The translations under genes and the position numbers were made by a program. Below are positions 1 to 11,100 of a stretch of 64,000 nucleotides of DNA, in pieces. Where the stretch lies: NCBI RefSeq assembly GCF_020882245.1, contig NC_083599.1, positions 5,518,001 to 5,582,000 of the forward strand, given 5' to 3'. Every line of letters starts with the position of its first letter. Within the stretch, counting starts at the first letter, position 1. Source of the DNA: Rhopalosiphum padi (lineage: Eukaryota > Arthropoda > Insecta > Hemiptera > Aphididae). The notes under the pieces were generated by a model. It searched no databases. It was not told the origin of the DNA and was given only the letters and a program-made list of their open reading frames with translations.

Positions 1-1042
1 CTTCCCGAGTGGCCCACAAGCCGGTGACCTTGATTTCCTCTTCGGAGAGGGGATCGTCATTGATCATGGCCTTTCGGATCGCGGCAAGGACTTCCTCCTT
101 GGTGGCAACCTCGTCGAGGTCCGTTATCTCCACTTCTGCGGAGTGCCGGAGCCTAGTAACCACGGATCCTGTGATCGCTTCGGCGAGCCGGTCTCGGATT
201 TTTGAGGTGGCTGCTATTGCCTTGGTGCCCTTTGTCAGTTCGACCAGTAGATCGCCTTTCATGGTTTTCCTCATGGAGGTGACGTGGGTGCCGAGGCCTT
301 CGAAGTCTATCGGTGTACCCCTGACTTGTCGCAGCGTGTCCGCGTAGGTCCGGCCTTCGCCGACCTTGATCAGGACGGCTGCGGGTCTCTGTGTCGTTTT
401 CCTGGTCGACTGAGGTCTGGATCCGTTTGTGTTCTTCTTCGGGTTCGTCACCAGCGTGAAGGCCGCTTCGGGCTCGGGTTGAGTTTTTTCCGGTTGGGAG
501 TTTGCCTCGGAAGGCTGCGTCGTTTTGGCCTGCGCGAGGGGGTTGGCCGTGGGGGTCCTTGTGTCCAGCTTGGATTTTTTATTCCTCCTTCGACGACCGT
601 TGCCGTTAGTTGGTTCCTGGGCTTTGGAACGGTTATCAGACTTCGAGTTGGGAGGTAGGTCGTTCTCTGTGTTGGTGGTAGCGTCTGTTTTCTTGCGCTG
701 CTGAGCTGCAGGTTTGCCAGATCGATCCGTTGCGAGGAGGGAGAGGGCTTTGCACACGTTTTCGAGTGCCTTCGCAACCTTTGACAGAGCAGGCCCAATG
801 TGGTCTTCTGTGACGTAATCGTATGCGAGGGCTTCGACGAGTTGGCAGGCATATTCGGTCGCCCTGGTAGCCGTGCTGAGCGCGACATCGGTGTCTGTTG
901 TAGTTGGTACTTCCGGGATTTTGAGTGCCCTTTTTTTCCCAGCTTTATTAGATGTAGGAGTGTCGTCTCCTTTCCTCTTGAACTGTGGATTGTTGGTCGG
1001 GTCGTTTTCCATGTCCCAGCTGTCTGGGACGCTTGACGGCAT
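1..1042 (-). CDS. Partial Gag (ORF1) of an R1/TRAS/SART-like non-LTR retrotransposon
   Basis: An open frame begins at an ATG at 1042-1040 and stays open for 347 codons to the window edge. I read it on the minus strand and found no stop. The first ~60 residues are hydrophilic, followed by a short helical stretch. A Lys/Arg/Pro/Thr-rich linker follows (about residues 110-215). Then comes a conserved block from about residue 235: VLIKVGEG, GLGTHVTSMRKTMKGDLLVE, LTKGTKAIAA, VEITDLDEVATKEEVLAAI. This layout is typical of R1-clade ORF1 proteins, which bind element RNA and, in TRAS/SART types, target it to telomeres. The CCHC knuckles and ORF2 would lie off the left edge. GC content and codon use are far above the AT-rich host sequence. 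The telomere repeats ~950 bp upstream favour a telomere-targeted member, but family assignment is from memory of the pattern, not a search. Confidence 0.8.
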   Translation of the reverse strand, partial: MPSSVPDSWDMENDPTNNPQFKRKGDDTPTSNKAGKKRALKIPEVPTTTDTDVALSTATRATEYACQLVEALAYDYVTEDHIGPALSKVAKALENVCKALSLLATDRSGKPAAQQRKKTDATTNTENDLPPNSKSDNRSKAQEPTNGNGRRRRNKKSKLDTRTPTANPLAQAKTTQPSEANSQPEKTQPEPEAAFTLVTNPKKNTNGSRPQSTRKTTQRPAAVLIKVGEGRTYADTLRQVRGTPIDFEGLGTHVTSMRKTMKGDLLVELTKGTKAIAATSKIRDRLAEAITGSVVTRLRHSAEVEITDLDEVATKEEVLAAIRKAMINDDPLSEEEIKVTGLWATRE

Positions 1043-1083
1043 GGCTACCTAGTCTGAAAAAACGGGGTCGAGGACGGGGAGAG

Positions 1084-1123
<40 letters not shown>

Positions 1124-1990
1124 TTGGGGGGACCTTATCCGGGAGGTGCCGCTGTGCCTTGTGTTCGAAGCTGAGGGTCGTGGGTTCGATTCCGCCGGAG
1201 ATATCGGTGTTTGCCTGAAACGGGGTGAGGGGGAAATCCGCGTGGAGGTGGAGGCCGCTGCCTCCAGCCCGTGCGCTTTTTCCGCTACTCGAATGGAGCG
1301 CTGGTTGTCGCGTTATTTCGATTTGAAATCCGATTTTTAGCGATGGTCGCGATCGCGGTGGCGGCTGTTGCGGCTGCCGCGGGTATCGCTGCGAGCGCGC
1401 GACCGACGCGATGGCGGTGTCAAAAACCGGGCGGCCGTGTTATTTAGAGGGTATGAGTTTAAAAACACTTACCCTAGTCGGAAAATTTTTCTGTTGGACT
1501 TACGGGCCCGCTGAGCGCACCAATCGATCCGTGCTGTTGTCGCGGATTTTTTGGTGTGTCGAACGGGTTTGTTAAGTCTGGTTTGCCTGAGATCAGCGGA
1601 TTTTTGGTGGCCGTGCGAGCGGGTGGCCGGACACGGAGCACTTAACTCGTCGTTGCGCACAGGGTTTTGAACCTACACTCGCGCGCGATGTCTCTTTTTC
1701 TTAGTTAGCCGAAGCTGAAGCGATTGAGACTTCGAGCGAACAGATCGGAGTCACTAAGAAAACAAACTTATTTTCAGCGATGGCGGCGGATTGCGATTCA
1801 CTGTTTTCGCGATTTCTCGGTCGCAACTTAGCCGATTTCGGCGCGCGAAGTCTTGGGCTGACAACGGTGACGAGACGGATCGGTGGGTATCAGTTTCGCT
1901 CTGATCGGTAGAGAATTTTCGGTGAAAATAAAAAACTGCTCGGGAGCTGTACGCGGGTACGTCTTGTCGGTGTGGTGTTCGGCACCGGAC
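1043..1990. other. GC-rich leader between gag and the telomere repeats
   Basis: This stretch has no convincing ORF. It is as GC-rich as the gag and lies between the gag ATG and the first (CCTAA)n block, so it is most simply the element's 5' UTR/promoter, since the element reads leftwards. It holds a 36-base poly(A) run (1084-1119) on the plus strand. At 1188-1198 is a GGTTCGATTCC tract that matches a Pol III B box; no matching A box or cloverleaf could be built. The right end, around 1990, abuts telomere repeats directly, as expected for insertion into TTAGG DNA. Confidence 0.5.
1084..1119 (+). repeat. Poly(A) 36-mer upstream of gag
   Basis: Thirty-six consecutive A on the plus strand, which is poly(T) in the sense of the gag. 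It starts about 42 bp upstream of the gag ATG. Its orientation is wrong for the 3' tail of the gag-bearing element. It could be the tail of another insertion, a leader homopolymer or an assembly artefact. Confidence 0.9.
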
Positions 1991-2037
1991 TAACCTAACC
2001 TAACCTAACCTAACCTAACCTAACCTAACCTAACCTA
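1991..2037. repeat. Telomere-type repeat block 1, (CCTAA)n
   Basis: About nine perfect CCTAA units (TTAGG on the minus strand), the ancestral arthropod telomere repeat. The C-rich strand reads 5' to 3' rightwards, which is the orientation expected if the chromosome end lies to the left. The block is bounded on the left by the GC-rich leader of the retrotransposon. Confidence 0.95.
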
Positions 2038-2139
2038 GCGTGCGTGTCCGTGTTGGCGGGCCGACCAAAGTCCGCCGCCCTGGTAGTCGCGTACAGTCCG
2101 TGTTGGGTTGCTGCGATGCCGTGATCGCCGTCCCGCCCG
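2038..2139. other. ~100-bp GC-rich insert between two telomere blocks
   Basis: A non-telomeric GC-rich segment flanked on both sides by CCTAA units, with no poly(A) on either strand. Its base composition matches the retrotransposon leader rather than the satellite, so it may be a fragment, perhaps a 5' end, of a related telomere-targeted element. There is no ORF in it. Confidence 0.45.
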
Positions 2140-2197
2140 TAACCTAACCTAACCTAACCTAACCTAACCTAACCTAACCTAACCTAACCTAACCTAA
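2140..2197. repeat. Telomere-type repeat block 2, fused to satellite
   Basis: About eleven CCTAA units with the same orientation as block 1. The last unit passes without spacer into AACCGTTATTAAGG, the start of the first satellite monomer, so telomere repeat and subtelomeric satellite are directly joined. Confidence 0.95.
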
Positions 2198-5100
2198 ACC
2201 GTTATTAAGGATTTTTAAACGTCGTACTTAGGTCGAACGATTTTTGAAAACCCAAAATTTGAAATAACGAGTTTTTGGAAAAATGAAAATTGATTCTGGT
2301 TTGGAATTACAAGTAGAACATTTTAACTTCTGTGATAAATTGTCGTTGGACGACCAGGTGACCTAGGAAACGCGAATAAAATTGAAAATTTCGAAAAATG
2401 AAAATTCTCGTTTACGAAGTGTTTTACGGGAAAACCGTTAGAGATAGGACGAAAGTTGTGCGACATAAAAGTGATCCCCATAACCAGCTTCATAAGTTGT
2501 ATGCTTTTGATTTTTCGAAAAACCATTATTAAGGATTTTAAAACGTCGTACTTAGGTCGAACGATTTTTGAAAACCCGAAATTTGAAATAACAAGTTTTT
2601 GGAATAATGAAAAACTGATCCTGGTTTGGAATTACATGTAGAACATTTTAACTTCTGTGATAAATTGTCGTTGGACGACCAGGTGACCTAGGAAACGCGA
2701 ATGAAAATTGAAAATTTCGAAAAATGAAAATTCTCGTTTACGAAGTGTTTTACCGGAAAACCGTTGAGAGATGGGACGAAAGTTGTGAGACATAAAAGTG
2801 ATTCCTATAAACAGCTTCATAAGTTGTATGCTTTTGATTTTTCGAAAAAACGTTATTAAGGATTTTTAAACGTCGTACTTAGGTCGAACGATTTTTGAAA
2901 ACCCGAAATTTGAAATAACGAGTTTTTGGAATAATGAAAAACTGATCCTGGTTTGGAATTACATGTAGAACATTTTAACTTCTGTGATAAATTGTCGTTG
3001 GACGACCAGGTGACCTAGGAAACGCGAATGAAAATTGAAAATTTCGAAAAATGAAAATTCTCGTTTACGAAGTGTTTTACGGGAAAACCGTGAGAGATAG
3101 GACGAAAGTTGTGCGACATAAAAGTGATCCCCATAACCAGCTTCATAAGTTGTATGCTTTTGATTTTTCGAAAAACCGTTATTAAGGATTTTTAATCGTC
3201 GTATTTAGGTCGAACGATTTTTGAAAACCCAAATTTTGAAATAACGAGTTTTTGAAAAAATGAAAAACTGATTCTGGTTTGGAATTACAAGTAGAATATT
3301 TTAACTTCTGTGATAAATTGTCGTTGGACGACCAGGTGACCTAGGAAACGCGAATGAAATTTGAAAATTTCGAAAAATGAAAATTCTCGTTTACGAAGTG
3401 TTTTACGGGAAAACCGTGAGAGATAGGACGAAAGTTGTGAGACATAAAAGTGATTCCCATAACCAGCTTCATAAGTTGTATGCTTTTGATTTTTCGAAAA
3501 ACCGTTATTAAGGATTTTTAAACGTCGTACTTAGGTCGAACGATTTTTGAAAACCCAAATTTTGAAATAACGAGTTTTTGGAAAAATGAAAAACTGATTC
3601 TGGTTTGGAATTACAAGTAGAACATTTTAACTTCTGTGATAAATTGTCGTTGGACGACCAGGTGACCTAGGAAACGCGAATGAAAATTGAAATTTTCGAA
3701 AAATGAAAATTCTCGTTTACGAAGTGTTTTACGGGAAAACCGTTAGAGATAGGACGAAAGTTGTGCGACATAAAAGTGATCCCCATAACCAGCTTCATAA
3801 GTTGTATGCTTTTGATTTTTCGAAAAACCGTTATTAAGGATTTTTAAACGTCGTACTTAGGTCGAACGATTTTTGAAAACCCAAAATTTGAAATAACGAG
3901 TTTTTGGAAAAATGAAAAACTGATCCTGGTTTGGCGCTACAAGTAGATCATTTTAACTTTTGTGATAAATTGTCGTTGGACGACCAGGTGACCTAGGAAA
4001 CGCGAATGAAAATTGAAAATTTCGAAAAATGAAAATTCTCGTTTACGAAGTGTTTTACGGGAAAACCGTTGAGAGATAGGACGAAAGTTGTGACACATAA
4101 AAGTGATCCCCATAACCAGCTTCATAAGTTGTAAGCTTTTGATTTTTCGAAAAACCGTTATTAAGGATTTTTAAACGTCGTACTTAGGTCGAACGATTTT
4201 TGAAAACCCGAAATTTGAAATAACGAGTTTTTGGAAAAATGAAAAACTGATCCTGGTTTGGCGCTACAAGTAGATCATTTTAACTTTTGTGATAAATTGT
4301 CGTTGGACGACCAGGTAACCTAGGAAACGCGAATGAAAATTGAAAATTTCGAAAAATGAAAATTCTCGTTTACGAAGTGTTTTACGGGAAAACCGTGAGA
4401 GATAGGACGAAAGTTGTGCGACATAAAAGTGATCCCCATAACCAGCTTCATAAGTTGTATGCTTTTGATTTTTCGAAAAACCGTTATTAAGGATTTTTAA
4501 TCGTCGTATTTAGGTCGAACGATTTTTGAAAACCCAAATTTTGAAATAACGAGTTTTTGAAAAAATGAAAAACTGATTCTGGTTTGGAATTACAAGTAGA
4601 ATATTTTAACTTCTGTGATAAATTGTCGTTGGACGACCAGGTGACCTAGGAAACGCGAATGAAATTTGAAAATTTCGAAAAATGAAAATTCTCGTTTACG
4701 AAGTGTTTTACGGGAAAACCGTGAGAGATAGGACGAAAGTTGTGAGACATAAAAGTGATTCCCATAACCAGCTTCATAAGTTGTATGCTTTTGATTTTTC
4801 GAAAAACCGTTATTAAGGATTTTTAAACGTCGTACTTAGGTCGAACGATTTTTGAAAACCCAAATTTTGAAATAACGAGTTTTTGGAAAAATGAAAAACT
4901 GATTCTGGTTTGGAATTACAAGTAGAACATTTTAACTTCTGTGATAAATTGTCGTTGGACGACCAGGTGACCTAGGAAACGCGAATGAAAATTGAAATTT
5001 TCGAAAAATGAAAATTCTCGTTTACGAAGTGTTTTACGGGAAAACCGTTAGAGATAGGACGAAAGTTGTGCGACATAAAAGTGATCCCCATAACCAGCTT

Positions 5101-8100
5101 CATAAGTTGTATGCTTTTGATTTTTCGAAAAACCGTTATTAAGGATTTTTAAACGTCGTACTTAGGTCGAACGATTTTTGAAAACCCAAAATTTGAAATA
5201 ACGAGTTTTTGGAAAAATGAAAAACTGATCCTGGTTTGGCGCTACAAGTAGATCATTTTAACTTTTGTGATAAATTGTCGTTGGACGACCAGGTGACCTA
5301 GGAAACGCGAATGAAAATTGAAAATTTCGAAAAATGAAAATTCTCGTTTACGAAGTGTTTTACGGGAAAACCGTTGAGAGATAGGACGAAAGTTGTGACA
5401 CATAAAAGTGATCCCCATAACCAGCTTCATAAGTTGTAAGCTTTTGATTTTTCGAAAAACCGTTATTAAGGATTTTTAAACGTCGTACTTAGGTCGAACG
5501 ATTTTTGAAAACCCGAAATTTGAAATAACGAGTTTTTGGAAAAATGAAAAACTGATCCTGGTTTGGCGCTACAAGTAGATCATTTTAACTTTTGTGATAA
5601 ATTGTCGTTGGACGACCAGGTAACCTAGGAAACGCGAATGAAAATTGAAAATTTCGAAAAATGAAAATTCTCGTTTACGAAGTGTTTTACCGGAAAACCG
5701 TTGAGAGATGGGACGAAAGTTGTGAGACATAAAAGTGATTCCTATAAACAGCTTCATAAGTTGTATGCTTTTGATTTTTCGAAAAAACGTTATTAAGGAT
5801 TTTTAAACGTCGTACTTAGGTCGAACGATTTTTGAAAACCCGAAATTTGAAATAACGAGTTTTTGGAATAATGAAAAACTGATCCTGGTTTGGAATTACA
5901 TGTAGAACATTTTAACTTCTGTGATAAATTGTCGTTGGACGACCAGGTGACCTAGGAAACGCGAATGAAAATTGAAAATTTCGAAAAATGAAAATTCTCG
6001 TTTACGAAGTGTTTTACGGGAAAACCGTGAGAGATAGGACGAAAGTTGTGCGACATAAAAGTGATCCCCATAACCAGCTTCATAAGTTGTATGCTTTTGA
6101 TTTTTCGAAAAACCGTTATTAAGGATTTTTAATCGTCGTATTTAGGTCGAACGATTTTTGAAAACCCAAATTTTGAAATAACGAGTTTTAGAAAAAATGA
6201 AAAACTGATTCTGGTTTGGAATTACAAGTAGAATATTTTAACTTCTGTGATAAATTGTCGTTGGACGACCAGGTGACCTAGGAAACGCGAATGAAATTTG
6301 AAAATTTCGAAAAATGAAAATTCTCGTTTACGAAGTGTTTTACGGGAAAACCGTGAGAGATAGGACGAAAGTTGTGAGACATAAAAGTGATTCCCATAAC
6401 CAGCTTCATAAGTTGTATGCTTTTGATTTTTCGAAAAACCGTTATTAAGGATTTTTAAACGTCGTACTTAGGTCGAACGATTTTTGAAAACCCAAATTTT
6501 GAAATAACGAGTTTTTGGAAAAATGAAAAACTGATTCTGGTTTGGAATTACAAGTAGAACATTTTAACTTCTGTGATAAATTGTCGTTGGACGACCAGGT
6601 GACCTAGGAAACGCGAATGAAAATTGAAATTTTCGAAAAATGAAAATTCTCGTTTACGAAGTGTTTTACGGGAAAACCGTTGAGAGATAGGACGAAAGTT
6701 GTGAAACATAAAAGTGATCCCCATAACCAGCTTCATAAGTTGTAAGCTTTTGATTTTTCGAAAAACCGTTATTAAGGATTTTTAAACGTCGTACTTAGGT
6801 CGAACGATTTTTGAAAACCCGAAATTTGAAATAACGAGTTTTTGGAAAAATGAAAAACTGATCCTGGTTTGGCGCTACAAGTAGATCATTTTAACTTTTG
6901 TGATAAATTGTCGTTGGACGACCAGGTAACCTAGGAAACGCGAATGAAAATTGAAAATTTCGAAAAATGAAAATTCTCGTTTACGAAGTGTTTTACCGGA
7001 AAACCGTTGAGTGATGGGACGAAAGTTGTGAGACATAAAAGTGATTCCTATAAACAGCTTCATAAGTTGTATGCTTTTGATTTTTCGAAAAAACGTTATT
7101 AAGGATTTTTAAACGTCGTACTTAGGTCGAACGATTTTTGAAAACCCGAAATTTGAAATAACGAGTTTTTGGGATAATGAAAAACTGATCCTGGTTTGGA
7201 ATTACATGTAGAACATTTTAACTTCTGTGATAAATTGTCGTTGGACGACCAGGTGACCTAGGAAACGCGAATGAAAATTGAAAATTTCGAAAAATGAAAA
7301 TTCTCGTTTACGAAGTGTTTTACGGGAAAACCGTGAGAGATAGGACGAAAGTTGTGCGACATAAAAGTGATCCCCATAACCAGCTTCATAAGTTGTATGC
7401 TTTTGATTTTTCGAAAAACCGTTATTAAGGATTTTTAAACGTCGTATTTAGGTCGAACGATTTTTGAAAACCCAAATTTTGAAATAACGAGTTTTTGAAA
7501 AAATGAAAAACTGATTCTGGTTTGGAATTACAAGTAGAATATTTTAACTTCTGTGATAAATTGTCGCTGGACGACCAGGTGACCTAGGAAACGCGAATGA
7601 AATTTGAAAATTTCGAAAAATGAAAATTCTCGTTTACGAAGTGTTTTACGGGAAAACCGTGAGAGATAGGACGAAAGTTGTGAGACATAAAAGTGATTCC
7701 CATAACCAGCTTCATAAGTTGTATGCTTTTGATTTTTCGAAAAACCGTTATTAAGGATTTTTAAACGTCGTACTTAGGTCGAACGATTTTTGAAAACCAA
7801 AATTTTGAAATAACGAGTTTTTGGAAAAATGAAAAACTGATTCTGGTTTGGAATTACAAGTAGAATATTTTAACTTCTGTGATAAATTGTCGTTGGACGA
7901 CCAGGTGACCTAAGAAACGCGAATGAAATTTGAAAATTTCGAAAAATGAAAATTCTCGTTTACGAAGTGTTTTACGGGAAAACCGTTGAGAGATAGGACG
8001 AAAGTTGTGAAACATAAAAGTGATCCCCATAACCAGCTTCATAAGTTGTATGCTTTTTATTTTTCGAAAAACCGTTATTAAGGATTTTTAAACGTCGTAC

Positions 8101-11100
8101 TTAGGTCGAACGATTTTTGAAAACCCAAAATTTGAAATAACGAGTTTTTGGAAAAATGAAAAACTGATCCTGGTTTGGCGCTACAAGTAGATCATTTTAA
8201 CTTTTGTGATAAATTGTCGTTGGACGACCAGGTGACCTAGGAAACGTGAATGAAAATTGAAAATTTCGAAAAATGAAAATTCTCGTTTACGAAGTGTTTA
8301 CGGGAAAACCGTTGAGAGATAGGACGAAAGTTGTGAAACATAAAAGTGATCCCTATAACCAGCTTCATAAGTTGTATGCTTTTGATTTTTCGAAAAACCG
8401 TTATTAAGGATTTTTAAACGTCGTACTTAGGTCGAACGATTTTTGAAAACCCAAATTTTGAAATAACGAGTTTTTGGAAAAATGAAAAACTGATTCTGGT
8501 TTGGAATTACAAGTAGAATATTTTAACTTCTGTGATAAATTGTCGTTGGACGACCAGGTGACCAAAGAAACGCGAATGAAATTTGAAAATTTCGAAAAAT
8601 GAAAATTCTCGTTTACGAAGTGTTTTACGGGAAAACCGTTGAGAGATAGGACGAAAGTTGTGAAACATAAAAGTGATCCCCACAACCAGCTTCATAAGTT
8701 GTATGCTTTTTATTTTTCGAAAAACCGTTATTAAGGATTTTTAAACGTCGTACTTAGGTCGAACGATTTTTGAAAACCCAAAATTTGAAATAACGAGTTT
8801 TTGGAAAAATGAAAAACTGATCCTGGTTTGGCGCTACAAGTAGATCATTTTAACTTTTGTGATAAATTGTCGTTGGACGACCAGGTGACCTAGGAAACGC
8901 GAATGAAAATTGAAAATTTCGAAAAATGAAAATTCTCGTTTACGAAGTGTTTTACGGGAAAACCGTTGAGAGATAGGACGAAAGTTGTGACACATAAAAG
9001 TGATCCCCATAACCAGCTTCATAAGTTGTAAGCTTTTGATTTTTCGAAAAACCGTTATTAAGGATTTTTAAACGTCGTACTTAGGTCGAACGATTTTTGA
9101 AAACCCAAATTTGAAATAACGAGTTTTTGGAAAAATGAAAAACTGATCCTGGTTTGGCGCTACAAGTAGATCATTTTAACTTTTGTGATAAATTGTCGTT
9201 GGACGACCAGGTAACCTAGGAAACGCGAATGAAAAATGAAAATTTCGAAAAATGAAAATTCTCGTTTACGAAGTGTTTACGGGAAAACCGTTGAGAGATA
9301 GGACGAAAGTTGTGAAACATAAAAGTGATCCCTATAACCAGCTTCATAAGTTGTATGCTTTTGATTTTTCGAAAAACCGTTATTAAGGATTTTTAAACGT
9401 CGTACTTAGGTCGAACGATTTTTGAAAACCCAAATTTTGAAATAACGAGTTTTTGGAAAAATGAAAAACTGATCCTGGTTTGGCGCTACAAGTAGATCAT
9501 TTTAACTTTTGTGATAAATTGTCGTTGGACGACCAGGTGACCTAGGAAACGCGAATGAAATTTGAAAATTTCGAAAAATGAAAATTCTCGTTTACGAAGT
9601 GTTTTACGGGAAAACCGTGAGAGATAGGACGAAAGTTGTGAGACATAAAAGTGATTCCCATAACCAGCTTCATAAGTTGTATGCTTTTGATTTTTCGAAA
9701 AACCGTTATTAAGGATTTTTAAACGTCGTACTTAGGTCGAACGATTTTTGAAAACCCGAATTTTGAAATAACGAGTTTTTGGAAAAATGAAAAACTGATT
9801 CTGGTTTGGAATTACAAGTAGAACATTTTAACTTCTGTGATAAATTGTCGTTGGACGACCAGGTGACCTAGGAAACGCGAATGAAAATTGAAATTTTCGA
9901 AAAATGAAAATTCTCGTTTACGAAGTGTTTTACGGGAAAACCGTTAGAGATAGGACGAAAGTTGTACGACATAAAAGTGATCCCCATAACCAGCTTCATA
10001 AGTTGTATGCTTTTGATTTTTCGAAAAACCGTTATTAAGGATTTTTAAACGTCGTACTTATAGGTCGAACGATTTTTGAAAACCCGAAATTTGAAATAAC
10101 GAGTTTTTGGAAAAATGAAAAACTGATCCTGGTTTGGCGCTACAAGTAGATCATTTTAACTTTTGTGATAAATTGTCGTTGGACGACCAGGTAACCTTGG
10201 AAACGCGAATGAAAATTGAAAATTTCGAAAAATGAAAATTCTCGTTTACGAAGTGTTTACGGGAAAACCGTTGAGAGATAGGACGAAAGTTGTGAAACAT
10301 AAAAGTGATCCCTATAACCAGCTTCATAAGTTGTATGCTTTTGATTTTTCGAAAAACCGTTATTAAGGATTTTTAAACGTCGTACTTAGGTCGAACGATT
10401 TTTGAAAACCCAAATTTTGAAATAACGAGTTTTTGGAAAAATGAAAAACTGATTCTGGTTTGGAATTACAAGTAGAATATTTTAACTTCTGTGATAAATT
10501 GTCGTTGGACGACCAAGTGACCTAGGAAACGCGAATGAAATTTGAAAATTTCGAAAAATGAAAATTCTCGTTTACGAAGTGTTTTACGGGAAAACCGTTG
10601 AGACATAGGACGAAAGTTGTGAAACATAAAAGTGATCCCCATAACCAGCTTCATAAGTTGTATTCTTTTGATTTTTCGAAAAACCGTTATTAAGGATTTT
10701 TAAACGTCGTACTTAGGTCGAACGATTTTTGAAAACCCAAAATTTGAAATAACGAGTTTTTGGAAAAATGAAAAACTGATTCTGGTTTGGAATTACAAGT
10801 AGAACATTTTAACTTCTGTGATAAATAGTCGTTGGACGACCAGGTGACCTAGGAAACGCGAATGAAAATTGATAATTTCGAAAAATGAAAATTCTCGTTT
10901 ACGAAGTGTTTTACGGGAAAACCGTGAGAGATAGGACGAAAGTTGTGAGACATAAAAGTGATTCCCATAACCAGCTTCATAAGTTGTATGCTTTTGATTT
11001 TTCGAAAAAACGTTATTAAGGATTTTTAAACGTCGTACTTAGGTCGAACGATTTTTGAAAACCCGAAATTTGAAATAACGAGTTTTTGGAAAAATGAAAA

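Noticed and set aside
1140..1215. tRNA gene or tRNA-derived SINE around GGTTCGATTCC
   Set aside because: A good B box is present, but no A box at the right distance, no acceptor stem and a poorly pairing T stem.
9..1340. Plus-strand ORFs over the left edge (112, 124, 78, 77 and 64 codons)
   Set aside because: Shadows of the minus-strand gag or of the poly(A) tract; the gag frame explains the composition.
1620..1720. Second Pol III-like unit on the minus strand (GGTTCAAAACCC)
   Set aside because: Isolated B-box-like match without A box or cloverleaf.
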